From assembly GCA_026122225.1 (NCBI GenBank), contig JANEZZ010002657.1, positions 558,001-622,000 of the forward strand: a stretch of 64,000 bases of DNA, given 5' to 3'. The DNA comes from Heloderma charlesbogerti. Lineage: Eukaryota; Chordata; Lepidosauria; Squamata; Helodermatidae. Positions 33,128 to 45,104 of the stretch are shown one piece after another. The notes under the pieces are model-generated. The model saw only the letters and a list, made by a program, of their open reading frames with translations. It was not told where the DNA came from and did not search any database. Positions within the stretch are counted from its first letter, which is position 1; each line of letters begins with the position of its first letter. Both the position numbers and the translations under genes were made by a program.

Positions 33128-33919
33128 AAAGCGATAAAGCGGAGAAGGGATTTTACATAACAGAGAACTACAGAACATCAAAGAAGCACAACCTTGCAAA
33201 AGTGATCTAAGACAGCACTGGAGAAGCAAAAGAGCACTTTAGAGTGAGTTACTAGAGTTGGCCTTTAACCCTTTCACTGCAGGGGAGCAAGATTTATTTC
33301 TCACCTCTGAGAAATAAATGCAGTGAAGGAGGGGATATGTTAAAGACTGAAAGCAGGCTATCTAAAGCGATTGAGTGTCCTGCTACTGCAGTAAGGTGAG
33401 GGGCCGCTGCTGCGCTCCTGGGGTTTTTCTCAATGGGATTGGGAAATACTGCTTCCACTGGGCAAACAAGGGGGGATGGGCAAAGTCCGCCAGGAGAGAA
33501 CTACTTCACCTGATGGTTCCAGCACCCCAGGTAAAATGAAATCCACGGGTCTGCGCATTTAGTCCTGTCACTATTGCAGTTTGGGGGGGGGAAATAAATT
33601 TTAAAAATGGGTGGGGGAGGGTCAGACATAGGCTGGGGAGGGCAGGGGCGCTAACACACACACTGGCCAGAGAAAGCAGAAGGGGTGGAACAAGGAGAGA
33701 GTGGCAGGGAGGGAACAGGCTCTCCAAATGATGACGAGGACGAGACTCCACCTGGTAGCCACCCAAACGATTTCCAGTAAACCGCCATGTGACCTGCCCC
33801 AGGCCAGCTTCGGGATAATCCGGGTTTTCGAGACCTGTGTCCCCCCAGACGGAGCAGATTCGACTCCAGTAAAAAGTGCAGCAAAGTGGAGAGCGAACTA
33901 AACCTGTCGCCGTGGAGAT
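33128..33919. other. no recognisable gene
   Basis: A 215-codon minus-strand frame (34153-33506) crosses this region. It overlaps the CR1 remnant in a different frame and has no conserved domain, so it is treated as chance. Confidence 0.4.
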
Positions 33920-34030
33920 CCCCCCGCAGTTTGGAGATATCCTTTTGGAACTCTTCACAGTCCCTTTTTGTGTTAACCACCCTAAATAACGTGGTGTGAT
34001 CAGCAAATGTGGCCACCTCACTGCTCTTTT
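33920..34030 (-). mobile_element. CR1/L3 RT fragment
   Basis: Minus strand gives FADHTTLFRVVNTKRDCEEF near 34028-33960, the CR1-type catalytic neighbourhood with FADD changed to FADH, then LQKDISKLRG-like residues. Only about 110 bp is recognisable. Confidence 0.65.
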
Positions 34031-34900
34031 CTGGAGGCACAGGAAACAGACAGGGGCAAGAGGGGAGGAGGACGCGGATCTCGCTCCTCCCCACACAAGC
34101 AGCAGCAGCTCTACCCAGCAGCAGCAACCCAGGCCCCACCCTGAGAGCGGCACAGCAGGGCTAGGCAGTTTTGAGCCAGGGCTTTGGGTCCCGTGGCATG
34201 GCTGAGAGGCGGTGAGCCACCACCAGGACTATGCTCAAACTGCTGCTGTTTGTCACCTGGTGGGATCAGCGGAGGACTGCGGCGGTGATCGCCTGGTGCA
34301 CTGAGCAGCATGCAGCCAGGTGTGGCTGGGCCTGGCCTTGGCTGCCCGAGAGCTGCTGTCTTGCCCCCAGTCAGCGTCCCAAGCAAGAGGGTGTTTTCCA
34401 AGGCAAGCAACAGTGCATCGCCCCACTACGGAGGCTTGAATGCTGAGCTGAGGAAGACCTTTAAAGGCCTTCCTCAAAGTCAGCCTCCCCCTCCCTCCGG
34501 GGCTTCCCTGCCTCTGAGTTGGCAAGCGGCATCCCTGCTCTGCTGGTGCAGCTGGCTGCTCTTGTGTTTCCCTCTGCTGCCTGTTCATTTTTAAAATGCC
34601 ACTTTACTTAGAAATCTGCCTTTCTCTAGTGCAGTAATCCAACTCTGACTGAAATTCTTTTCCTGCTACTTCTCCTTCACTGTAGCAACTCAGTGCTGAA
34701 CCTCAGGATACCCCTTGCTGTTCATGCCTGGTGCCCCTGTGCCAACACAGAGGCTGTGCCCACCTGGCAAGGGTGCTACTTATAGTTGGGAGACTGACTA
34801 CTTCTTCCTCTCTCTCTCTGCTGCCAGCACCCACCTAGTGCCAGGACAAAATGGTGGGGCCCGGGGAGTGGTATTAATTTGGCCTTGTTTAGCTTCAGAA
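34031..34900. other. GC-rich sequence without a recognisable gene
   Basis: Several overlapping short frames on both strands. No domain, start context or exon structure that I can support. Confidence 0.35.
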
Positions 34901-36060
34901 CCTAAACCAATTGGGTTTAAGACACCCCGGTGGGTAACCAAGCCAGGTCCAAACAGGCAAACATCTCCACAGACTCAAAAGTAAATTGAAGTGTGTTAAA
35001 CACTTCATTTAATAAAATCACAAAAACTTCAGAAAATTAGCGTGATCTTAATTTAGGAGCTTCGTTGTGAGTACACTATTAGCAGTAGAAGAGTATGTAA
35101 TAACATTTAAGATTAACTAAAAGGGTTGTCAGTTGTCAAAGTTGGGACTACAAATGTAACAAGCCTCCAGCATCGTTGTCTGGATGATACAGTTTCTCCT
35201 CAGCACCTCCCACACTCTGCTTGGGTTGTACAGCTAAACTAAAACATGCTGAAATTTCTAAGTTCCCCTTGACTTCCCCTCACACACCACTTGAATGTAA
35301 AAAGCTAAATTACTGTGTTCCTCTAGGCATGTGGAAAATTAAACTTGACACCTATGTAGTTAAATGTAGAAGCTGAAGTGCAAAAACCAAAATCTAAAAG
35401 TGAAAATTAAGTGGTCTAAATACAAATGTTTCTGTGACTTAGGGGGTTAATTCTGGCTCCATCAGTTATAAAAACATTACATCAGGTCAAAAATCTTAAA
35501 TCTAAATTTAGTTCTAGAACGTAAATGTGATGGCACTAAAGGGATTTATCAAATTTGGGATTAAAGGGGTTAACTAAGTTTGGCTCTAAGATAGCTTCAA
35601 GTCTGGAAATAAGTCCAAGTCCCATTTTCCAGAAATAAGACGAAGTCCCAAGTTCAGAAAAAAAAAACCCCTCTTAAGTTCTAACTCTAGAAAGTAAAGG
35701 GTTAAAATTATTTGCAAGTTCTGAAGTCTAAGCGTCTAAAAAGGTCCATGGTTGCCCAAATCCTTGAGTCTAGTGATCCTGCAAAGATCAGAGGCGAAGA
35801 GCAAGAGAGCGAAGAGAAGAAGAAGTAACTACGAACTCTTGCTACCTACCCTTTTATTATACGCTTGTTCTGGTCCGAGGTGGGGGCCTCAATGAGTGTT
35901 GGGACAACCACCTTCTAATCAAAATGGCATGCATGGGTGGTTAGACCACCCATTCACCAAGCAGAAGTGAGGTTTCTATATGCCAACAATCTCATGTTTT
36001 ATGCCCATGTATTTTGGGAGTATCTCTGGCATTATTATTAACGGGTTTATCTGAGACTTC
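34900..36060. other. A-T rich block, unassigned, possibly LTR-like
   Basis: A distinctive block with few long frames. It has recurring AAGTCC / AAGTTC phrases and, on the minus strand, a TATAATAAAAGGG TATA-like stretch near 35845-35860. It could be a retroelement leader or LTR, but no terminal TG..CA with target duplication was found. Confidence 0.3.
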
Positions 36061-36713
36061 TTAAAATGTTGCTAAAGGGCTACCATCTGAGCAGGTTATA
36101 TTGATTGTGTTTTTCTCCCTGGTACATCTTTCTTGAACTTACGGTCATCTTCAGCCATATATGCCTTAATGTAGGGCCCACCCCCAGTGCCACTGTGGGG
36201 CCTATGGGTTCAGAATCAGACTTTGATTCAGGCTTAGAACAGGATAACTGGGGACCAGTCCGATCATGGAAAACGCGAGGCCCGGGAGGCTGGCCTCCCG
36301 TCTGATTACAGGCTGAAGGAGAATAGGACTCCCTTTCAGCCACTGCTGCAAGATCAAGCTTGGAGTCAAACTTCTGGTTTACAATCTAAGAAATCTTCTG
36401 CGGGAACCGAGAGGAGGAGGCCTCTGCAGGGAAGGGAGCTTGAGGGTGTCGCCTCTCTGGCACAGTGCCATTTACAGGCCAGATTTCCCTGTCAGGACAG
36501 ATCATTAGGAGCCTCTCCATGTATGTTGTCTGGTGGACAGGCTGGAGAGTCTTTGATGGGAACAACTGTCAAGCTGCCTGAAACACTTTCTCACCCTGAC
36601 CATCCATGAATTCTTATCTGCCTTGAATTATGTACCTTCATGCTTTCTTGCCAGGTCTTATTCTGATGCTTGGACCCTTTTCTTCTTTGAAAAACGTAAT
36701 ACTGAAATCCTGA
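36061..36713. other. unassigned sequence
   Basis: GGTTCAGAATCAGACTTTGATTCAGG at 36208-36233 faintly recalls the acidic SDSE coding phrase of the Gypsy LTRs, on the opposite strand. Not enough to call. Confidence 0.3.
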
Positions 36714-36935
36714 CATATCTTGTTGACTGTTAGAATCTTCCTGACTGTTAGAGCAATACGGCAATGGAACCCATTACCTAGGGAGGTGGCGGGCTCTCCC
36801 ACGCTGGAGGCATTCAAGACGAGGCTGGACAGCCATCTGTCAGGGATGCTGTGACGTGCATTGAGCAGGGGGTTGGACTCGATGGTCTCATAGGCCCCTT
36901 CCAACCCTACTATTCTATGATTCTATGAATCTGTC
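36714..36935 (+). mobile_element. CR1 3' end, sense
   Basis: 220 bp of CR1 3' UTR from CTGACTGTTAGAGCAATACGG to the ATTCTATGATTCTATGAA tail. Confidence 0.93.
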
Positions 36936-38940
36936 GTTGGACTTATCTCTAAACGTCTGTGAATTCTAGCCTTGTAACTCTCTCTTGAACTGCCTGAAAT
37001 GCTTTCTTGCCTGTTGTATCAAACAGAACAGTGAAAAAAGAATAATAGCAGGAGTTTGTGTCCGCCATCCCTTAAATATAGGGTCAGCAGAATGTTTGCA
37101 TTTTGGTTGAGTTCTACTTACATTCACATCTTGAAAATATAATAATACAGTGTCTTGGGAAATCATAGACCAAATTAACAAAACATAGTTACATGTAGAA
37201 CTTGGTTAAATATGGGAGACACTGGAGTCTTGAGATTGAAATATGTCCACATTTATGGTATACAAACTGACATATTTTTATAAGCCATATTATTGTCTTC
37301 TGATTTCAACTGAAAATGATCTTTTCCATGAGTGACCATTTCCCATACCATACTATTATTAACCCACTGTTGTTCAACAGGACCTTCCCTGCTCCATTTT
37401 TCCAAGGACTAGTTCCACACTTGCACTGTGAAATTCCATTTGGATGGCACAATCAGACCACCTGCACAAAAACAAACCAAAATGTTGTATTACTTTTTTC
37501 TTTATTCATGATATGTTTTGTCCACCATACACAACCTGTTGGGTCTGACATCTGCACATCCATTGTTGGGCTTTGAGTTGTATTGCAGCCATCTTTTCAG
37601 TTCCAGGTCATGTCAGTGTATTCTACTAATATTAGAGTATGCCATGCTTTTTGTTTCTGATGGATAAACCCTGTTATTCTAGAAATGGGGTTGCATTATC
37701 ATAATCATATCCAGGTCCAAGATCTACAGGGGGCGTGTCCCCAAGACAATGGAAGGAGAAGCGAATGGAGGAGTGAGTGCTGGATTTTTTAAAAAAGGAA
37801 TCCGCTTTGCTGCGCTTTGGGCCATGTGGGGCTCCACGAGCGAGTGCTCCGCACCAGTAAAAATCTCTTCACAGAATATACTTCCAGGAGGGGGCGGGGG
37901 CTGGAGTGAAGTTGTCTGACTGGCAGGGGCCACTCAACCAATAAGAGCGGCTTCCCCCCTCTCCCCCTTTCTCCTTTCCCCTGAAGCTCCAGATGCACCT
38001 GCATTTCAGGAGCAAGCCTCATTGGGCACAACGGGAGTTACTTTTGAGTAGACACACATATGCTTGTGCTGGGAAAGAGGCGGCGGGGGGTGGGAGAACA
38101 CAGGGATGGGAAACCAACCCCCTTTCTAACTGCAGGATCTTAATAACGAAGGTGTGATGTAGTTACTTCCTAAGGCAATAAACCAAAAAGGAGAATTGGA
38201 GCCTTGAGATCACGCTTAACCGCACTTAGGGAACTGGGCTTTAAACCACACTGACCACAATGGGAGTTACTTCTGAGAAGACACTAACTGGTTTGTGCAG
38301 GGACAGGAAACACACAGGAGACACCCCTAGTCCGGGGTCATGGGGAAAGGCGCCCCCCTGGGCAGGGCTAGCATGCCCGAGGTCAATGCAGGGATTGGGG
38401 CACACAGCAACCATACCGGGGAGAACCCGACTTGAGGTAAAGACTCGGACTTCAAGCAGTCTCAGGAAATCTGTTTTTTCCCTGATGAGCTGCGGGGTGG
38501 CTGCAGGATGGCCACGACGTCATGTAGCCCTAACGACCTCCAAACACAGCCAGCTCAAAATAAATTGCACATGGAGACACCCCCATGGTCAAGAACACTG
38601 ATCCAGAGAACACAGCACATGAGCCTCGATACATCCTTTTTTGGTCTCTGGAACTCCATGATTAGATATGAACTCCTGCTATTTAAATGTTTTCACTGTT
38701 CTGTTACTTGTCCTATTAGCCTATAAAGAAAAAAGGGAAAGAAACCCAGAGTCCCCCTCTTCAGTCGAGACTTAGTAAAGAAAATATCCATTATTTGCTT
38801 ATTTTGTAGGAACTTAGTTACTTTTTAAATTTTATTTGGACAGGATGATTATTCCTTATACGCTTTCTTTTTGATCTGTTGTTGTTTCTTGGAACATTTG
38901 CTGTCGTTATTACCGCATTCATTCATTGTTATTTGCATTT
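36936..38940. other. no gene; degraded repeat phrases
   Basis: Phrases of the type GGGAGTTACTTTTGAGTAGAC (38033) and GGGAGTTACTTCTGAGAAGAC (38262) recur, with a related one at 42472-42493. These belong to a dispersed repeat I cannot name. The rest is unassigned. Confidence 0.4.
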
Positions 38941-38944
38941 GCAT

Positions 38945-39038
38945 TTGATGGTTGTGCATGCTGCCTTGGGACAGCTCCTGCCCTGAAAGGTGGCCTAGAC
39001 AATTTTAAATAATAAATAGATAAATAAACAAATAAATC
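38945..39038 (+). mobile_element. LINE or SINE 3' tail remnant
   Basis: CTGCCTTGGGACAGCTCC..CCTGAAAGGTGGCCTAG, then AATAATAAATAGATAAATAAAC: the L2-like terminal segment with an A-T tail. Confidence 0.55.
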
Positions 39039-40325
39039 TGCCATGTGCTTTTTTCCAGGGGCAAAAACTAGTTTGAGGAAGAAAATCCAGCCTGTGAGCC
39101 GGGGTGGTGGTCCCGCGCCAACCAGGGCTGGGGGCGCGGGAGGACTGTGCAGCTCACCACCATCGGAGCAGCTGCGGCATTTCTGTTACGGCGCGGGGCA
39201 GGGCAGGGCAGGGAGCGCTTGGCCTTCCCAGCACCGGACCCGGGCTGGAGCCCCAGCACTATAACGTGGACTTCACGGCACTGCTAAAGATCCAGGGAAA
39301 GCAGAGTGTCAAGTGATGCTGTCCTTCCCCACCTTGTGGCCAGTCTCACCACCCGATTTTTTCCCCATGCCCACAGGAAGTCACACTTGTGAATCTGTGA
39401 CATGCCCCAGGCCAAGGCTGTCAAGGCAAGGCCTGCCCTTTATTGCCCAAGCTTTGTTTAGGTCCTGGGGCTGGCTTGATACCTATCTCAGAGCAGGACT
39501 GGCTTTCTTTGGGTTACATGTGCCATACAACGATCCCATAACTGGCTGGTGCAGGATGAGACGGAAAGGGCAGGAGTGCTTCTTTCCAAAGAGGAAAAAT
39601 AACAAACGAGAATTCTTTGGAAGAGGCTTGAGAGCAGAGGCTGTCAAGCTTCACACTGTCAGATTAATCAAACTAACTGCTGCAAGTTAATTTGTCTCCC
39701 TTTAAAGTACATCCAATAAATGTAAAACAAAAGTAATTGGTTCTGTTCCATACAAATTTAATCATACTATAAAGTGTGATCAATGCAAATAAAAAGCATC
39801 GAGTAGGTTAAGCATCAAGAATCTATAAAAGCAAAATATCCATGTACATTAAACTGGCAGGAATCAAAATCCTGGCTAGGCCTCTTCCCCAGCATGAATC
39901 ATCTCTTGGTCCCCCCACCCCACAAATAATCTACTGTATTTTAGTGGCAGTGATTTCCTCCTTTTGCATCATGTGCCTGAAATAATTTCCCATTGACTTT
40001 TTGTAGCTCTTGTTATCTCTTAATAACTTGTGGATGGTATCAAGGAGATGACACATTTTGCATTCTGCCGCAGAAAAGCCTGTCTTCTTTTCTATTAAAA
40101 TGAAATTCCACCCTGAGACTTGCTTCCTCAGACATGCACAGATAGCATCTGTGAGACACCTTTGTGAGACACCACAGTCTGCCCCCAAGCCAGCCAGACT
40201 GAGAGCTGCTAAGTTCCTCCAGAAGAGTAAGGCTGCACGTTGTTTCCTTGCAGGTATAATAAAGTCCAGACTTTGCTGCAGCTGTCAGAATCTTGTTGGG
40301 AAAGACCTCGATCCATTTCTGATTT
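39039..40325. other. no recognisable gene
   Basis: GC-rich at 39080-39260 with short frames on both strands, then A-T rich unassigned sequence. Confidence 0.35.
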
Positions 40326-40329
40326 GCCT

Positions 40330-40620
40330 CATTCTTTCCCAGAAGGGAAGTCTGCTTGGCCTGGCAAAAACAGAGCAAATGATGAAGGGAAAGAGCTGCA
40401 GCCCAAGATAAGTAAAGTGGTGGTACGAGAGCACCTGTCCGCTTGAGATGAATTCAAGTGTTCAGAGCCAGATGAATGGCACCCAAGGGTGGTAAAGGAG
40501 CTTGCTGATGTGAGCTCAGAGCCTCTGTCTGTAATTTTAGGACCTTCTTGGGGGTGAAGTGCCACAAGACTGGAGGCAGGCAATTATTTCCATCTTCAGG
40601 AAGGGTGGGGGGAGGGGGGA
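40330..40620 (+). mobile_element. old CR1 RT N-terminal fragment
   Basis: Plus-strand reading near 40405-40540 gives VVVREHLSA, a stop, then EPDEWHPRVVKELADVSSEPLSV, matching the GPDELHPRV..ELAEELSEPLS motif of CR1 RT (compare 28452-28390 minus). Strongly diverged. Confidence 0.6.
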
Positions 40621-41214
40621 TCCAGGCAACGACCAACTTCAATACTTGGAAACATTCTGGGGCAATCATCAAGCAGTCAGCTCCTCGGTTTGTATGTAAC
40701 ACTAAGCCAGGATTCCAGACTCCTTGCTTGATCTTCACAAGCAATGTGCTTGTGCAAGCTGCCTGACTGCTCCTGCTTGGCTCCTCTTCTCAGTGGGAGT
40801 GGCTGAACAAGCCAGGAAACCTCCAGCAGTGGCTTCTTTAGCATTAGAGATGACTATTTTTGGCTTGTCATGGCCCCAGCATGCAAGAATCTGAAGCCAT
40901 GGTTCGAAGTTGGCTTCCAGATTCTGGCATGTCTGGAGTTACAGGCCAGAATCCCCTTTTCCGATGTAATGCTAAACCAGGAATGGGGAGCCTCTGGCTT
41001 GTGGGCTGAATTCAGCCTGCCAGGCCTCCCCATCCAGGCTGTGAGAGCCCCCCCCCGCCACCCTTCACCCTCTGACAAGGGCAAGGGAGGAGTGAAGCTG
41101 GCCTCTCGATTGCGTGGCTCCCCACTCACCTCTCCTTGCTGGGCAAGTTGAGGAAGGAGTGAAGTCAGCGCCTCCACCACTTTGCTTCCTCCTCGCCTCT
41201 CTCAGATAGGCGAG

Positions 41215-41512
41215 TTCATTTATTTATTTACAACTTTTATGAACTGCTCCACATCTAGATAGATTCCGGAGGTGAACAATAAAAGATACAAAATAGGATA
41301 AAAAAAGAAAAAAACATGTTAAAAATTATTACTATTTTAAAAAAGAAACAGAATTCTGATAAAACTGTGGCTGGTCAGTCAAGGAAGGCTACCTGAAATG
41401 AAGATGTTTTCAGGAGGCACCAGAAACAGCACAATATTGGCACCTGCCTGACCTCCAGAGGCGGGGAGTTCCATAGAAAGAGAGCCACCACACTGAAGGC
41501 TCTTCTCTGCAT
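41215..41512 (-). mobile_element. L2-like LINE 3' part
   Basis: T-rich start at 41218 and A-rich UTR, then GGGGAGTTCCATAGAAAGAGAGCCACCACACTGAAGGC, which parallels the L2 coding remnant at 9300-9375 in the same orientation. Confidence 0.55.
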
Positions 41513-41612
41513 CTTATTTACTTACTTACTTACTTACTTACTTACAATATTTATATACCATTCCATATCAAAGATTTTGGAGCAGTGAACATCAAGATAA
41601 AATAATTAAAAT
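41513..41612 (-). mobile_element. LINE tail with (CTTA)n
   Basis: (CTTA)7 at 41518-41545, then ATATTTATATACC, an antisense LINE tail adjoining the previous one. Confidence 0.5.
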
Positions 41613-41702
41613 TCGCATGAACTTCGGGGGGAGAAGCGAAGCACCTCCCCCCCACCGCGAAAAAAGCTGCGGGACAAGGTAAGTCCCTTTCGTACATCCC
41701 TA
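41613..41702 (-). mobile_element. hAT terminal fragment (copy H)
   Basis: About 90 bp of the short end of the palindrome-rich hAT family: the GAACTTCGGGGGGAGAAGCGAAG block (as in copy G at 63512-63540 in reverse), the outward donor AGGTAAGT at 41677-41684, and the terminus TTTCGTACATCCCTA. The body is missing. Confidence 0.75.
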
Positions 41703-41935
41703 GTAGTTGGTGAACTACGGTTACCAAAGCTAGTAAAAGGCACTCCCAGCTGACGAAGGCACTTGAGCCTCCAGCTACAGTGATGGATCCAGGACCAGGG
41801 TACCCCCAGGCTACGGCCCTGATCTTTCAGAGGGAGCGCAACCTCGTCCAGAACAGGCAATGAGCCTATCTGCTGGATTCGGGAACCAAGCTTCATAGAG
41901 ATCCGTAATGCTTGCTTAAGTTCATTATTGTTGCA
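41703..41935 (-). mobile_element. L2 RT fragment
   Basis: Minus strand from 41896 reads SLPVLDEVALPLKDQGRSLGV, closely matching the EGIALPLKDHVRSLGVLLDPE motif of the L2 at 26600-26670. Frame breaks follow. Confidence 0.7.
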
Positions 41936-41946
41936 GTTCCCTTGCT

Positions 41947-42025
41947 AGTGAGAAACAGGAAGTGATCCGGACGCAAATGGCATCCGCCACGCCATTTGCG
42001 TCCGGATCACTTCCTGTTCCTCACT
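41947..42025. repeat. 35-bp-arm hairpin with a 9-nt loop
   Basis: Arms 41947-41981 and 41991-42025 are reverse complements with one mismatch; the loop is ATCCGCCAC. The arm tips facing the loop contain CGCAAATGGC, the same core as the second hairpin type of the hAT family. Confidence 0.93.
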
Positions 42026-42305
42026 CGCAGTGATACGGATGGCAATGGAGGGAATATGAAGAACTATATTCTTCCATTATGTGTGTGTATGTGTGTGTGT
42101 GGGGCGGAGCTTCTCCCCCCAGTCCAGCTGTTTCCCTGGTATGTTTATTCCTCATTTTGTCCATTCCCTGAGCATGTGCAGAGTGTGCTTTTTATTCAAA
42201 CAAAGAGAAGCTTGCTAATCTTTCCACTCATGCTACATCTGTACAAGTGTGACTGCTTCAGAAAGAACTTTCCATTATACTGTCTCTTTTTCATGAGTTT
42301 CATAA

Positions 42306-42345
42306 CAGAAGTGTGGTATAGTGGTTAGAGGATATAGTGGTTAGA
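42306..42345 (+). mobile_element. possible SINE head remnant
   Basis: GTGTGGTATAGTGGTTAGAGGATATAGTGGTTAGAGG resembles the A-box end of the tRNA-derived SINE, partly duplicated. No B-box or tail follows. Confidence 0.4.
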
Positions 42346-42504
42346 GGTCACCCAGTCGCCCAGTGAGATAACTAACAGGAGGTTTGATCATGAGCTGGAT
42401 GTGGAAATACAAAGCTGAGCTGCAGGCAAGTGGGGTGCTGGCATGCGTAGGAGTAAGTCACATTGAATTCAATAAGACTTACTTCTGAGTAGACATGCAC
42501 AGAG

Positions 42505-43397
42505 TAGGGATGTACAAAACTCCCCTTACCTGGCTCCGCCGGGTTCCGCTGGGGGGAGGGAGGCGCTCCATCCATCCCCCCGGAATCCTCGCTGGGGAAG
42601 GAGGTGCAGAGCGCCTCCCCCCAGAATCCTGGCTGCCTGGCTCCGCTCCGCAGCGATTCCATGGAGCTGCCGGCCGGCTCCACCAGCAGCTGAACATCCG
42701 GCCACTGGCTAGCAGGGACGCAAATGGCGGCGGCTGTAGCCGCCACCGTTTGCGTCCCTGTAGTCAGCCGTGATAGGCTACGTAAAGGCTTACGTAGCCT
42801 ATCACGTCTGGCTTAAAAAAACAACAACAACACGCGTACGCAAATGGCGGCGGCTATGGCCGCCGCCATTTACATTCCTTATTTTTGCCTATCTTACTCT
42901 ACGTAAATATTTACGTAGACTAAGACAGCGAAAATAAGGGGGAACGCAAATAGCGTCCGCTACGCTATTTCCGTTCCCCTTATTTTCGCCATCTTAGTCT
43001 ACGTAAATATTTACGTAGACTAAGACGGGCAAAAATAAAGAACGCAAATGGCGGCAGCTGTAGCCACTGCCATTTGCATATGCTTTTTTTAAAAAAGCCA
43101 GACGTGATAGGCTACGTAAGTCTTTACGTAGCCTATCACATCTTGTAAAAAAAAAAAACAACACCTCCAGACTGCAAATGGCAGTGGCTGCAGCCGGTCG
43201 GAAGACCAGCTGCCTCAGCCGCTGCCGCCAAAGCCGCCACCGGAGCCAGTGCCACCCGGAAGATCCACCCCAGGTAAGTCTCATCCCGTGGGGGATCTGC
43301 GGGGCGTGGCAGGCCGTTCCGCCACAGATTTCGGGGGGCCAAATGCATTGGCATTTGGCCTCACCAAGATCCGTGGCGGAATTCTCTGCCATCCCTA
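42505..43397 (+). mobile_element. hAT element copy B (palindrome-rich family)
   Basis: 893 bp, ends TAGGGATGTAC and GCCATCCCTA, perfect 8-bp target duplication GCACAGAG (42497-42504, 43398-43405). Interior hairpins include 42773-42808, 42898-42928, 43000-43023 and 43103-43141, with CGCAAATGGCGG hairpins at 42718-42756 and 42839-42875 and a CGCAAATAGCG one at 42943-42976. Donors: minus CCTTACCT at 42524-42531 and plus AGGTAAGT at 43272-43279. The ATG at 43178 opens a frame (MAVAAAGRKTSC) into the plus donor. Confidence 0.95.
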
Positions 43398-43904
43398 GCA
43401 CAGAGTTGGTTCTCCTCTCCATTTTAGCCTCACAATATCAACAACAACAATGCGGGATGTGGAAATATAAAGCTTAGCAAGGAGAATAATACCTCCTGCA
43501 GGGCTCAAGGACCAGCATGGTCATTTTAAAAGGTTTTTTCTTTCTTTAAAACAGCGTTGCTTTAAACAAAGAGTGCATCACTCAGGCACATCTAGGACAG
43601 CCTTCTTTTGGAAAGCCCCTACAAGGAAGAGGAAATGTTTTGGCTGAAAATAATTACTGCAAGTCAGGGCAGGGGAAAAAATCCGTAAATATCTACGAAA
43701 AATAGCAATCCTTATGGAAGTTATGCAGACTCACGGAGATGGCTGGGCACTGGAATTATGGTTGTCAGTATGGATTTATCTTCATAATTTTCAGAGCGGA
43801 AAAAAAAGAGAATTCCGGGGGCTTGTGAAGGGCGGAACGGAGCACTGGCCACAAACTGTGGAAGTCAAGCGGCACCGAAGGTACACAATTCATACATCCC
43901 TACT
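43398..43904. other. no recognisable gene
   Basis: Unassigned. TACATCCCTA at 43890-43899 resembles a hAT end but no partner end is found. Confidence 0.4.
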
Positions 43905-44087
43905 TTATTGAGTCAGGAGAAATCAGATGTACAGATACAGAAGAGTGACACTTGGCTTGACAGCAGTACACGTGAAGAGGATCTAGGGGTTTCATTAGAC
44001 CACAAGCCTAACATGAGTCAGCAGTATGATGCGGCAGCTAAAAAGGTTAATGCAGTTCTAGGCCGCATCTGCAGAAATAATAGTGTC

Positions 44088-45104
44088 TAGGCTGTGCACG
44101 GACCCGCTGTTTCATTTTGGATGCAGCTTTGGACCTTCCAAAATGGCCCCACTTTGCTTGGGACTGATTTGGACCCCATCTGCTTCGACTTGGATCCAAC
44201 TCCAAAGTGAGATTTGGACATGCGAATCACTCGTTTTTGGCGTTTCCCCGTTGACTCGCATGGGAAAACACAAACGGCTATAACATTTTCAGCTTTTATG
44301 ATAAATACATAAAATCTCAGCCCTCCTGGAGGGCATCCCGCCTGCCAAATCTCGGATGGTTGGATTCTCCAAAGGGCTCGCCTCCTTCCTGCTCTGCTTC
44401 TGCAGAACGCCAGCTGCTCCACTGTCGCAGCTCCCTCCACCGTGCCTGGCAGAGACTGGCATAGTTGCTCTCGGTGGCAGGATAGGACTGGAGCCAAGAG
44501 AGGAATGCCGTGGAGCTCCCCCGTCGGCTCCCATCCCGCCTGCTGCCTCTGCCATCATTGCACACAGCGGCAGCTCGACAGGGCAGCGGGAGGCTGCTCA
44601 CTCCTCAGGTGGCCTGCGCACCCCACTGGACCATCATGTGTGCACCCCACTTTGGAGACCACTGCTCCAGCTTCTAGTCCTCTCCTCTCCAGTAACCCCA
44701 CCTCTCTCACAACAAGCAAATGGAAGCTGACTCACAGCAAAGCTCCCACCCTCCTCCTCCTCTCCTCTCCTCTCCTCTCCTCTCCCCTTCCCCCATCCTC
44801 ATCTTCTGTCGCTCCTGGTGGTTGGATCTCTCTCACATTTGGCACCTCTGCCTCCCCTCCCCCCTTCCCCTCCTCCTTCCCCTCCGTGTGATCTTTCACA
44901 AGTGGATACATTTTGGAGACAGCCTGTCTGGGCTGCTCAGAAGGCATAAGAAGAACTCTGAATATATGATGTGGACTGGGGCGCCTTGTAGGTGACCCAC
45001 TTCACTTCGGGGTGCCTCGGTGCTGTCCTGATCTGTCTCATATCATGCTGAGGCCTGCTTCACCTTGTTATTCAGGCTTCAGACCAAAGCGGTGCACAGC
45101 CCTA
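44088..45104 (+). mobile_element. hAT-2 element (GGCTGTGCAC family)
   Basis: 1,017 bp with inverted ends TAGGCTGTGCAC and GTGCACAGCCCTA. 8-bp target duplication ATAGTGTC (44080-44087) / ATAGCGTC (45105-45112), one mismatch, interrupting a CR1 frame. No transposase frame, so non-autonomous. Contains the (TCTCC)n array at 44759-44785. Confidence 0.9.
44759..44785. repeat. (TCTCC)n pentamer array
   Basis: Five TCTCC-type units inside hAT-2. Confidence 0.93.

Noticed and set aside
33506..34153. 215-codon minus-strand open frame
   Set aside because: No domain, and it overlaps a CR1 remnant in another frame. Base composition alone can produce it.
37724..38031. GC-rich frames as a host exon
   Set aside because: No splice-site pattern or domain, and overlapping frames exist on the same strand.
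42773..43141. Regular palindromes suggesting a CRISPR-like array
   Set aside because: Units are palindromes inside a hAT element with no constant spacer length, and the window is vertebrate DNA.
43880..43899. TACATCCCTA as the end of another hAT copy
   Set aside because: No matching opposite end, no target duplication and no family body next to it.
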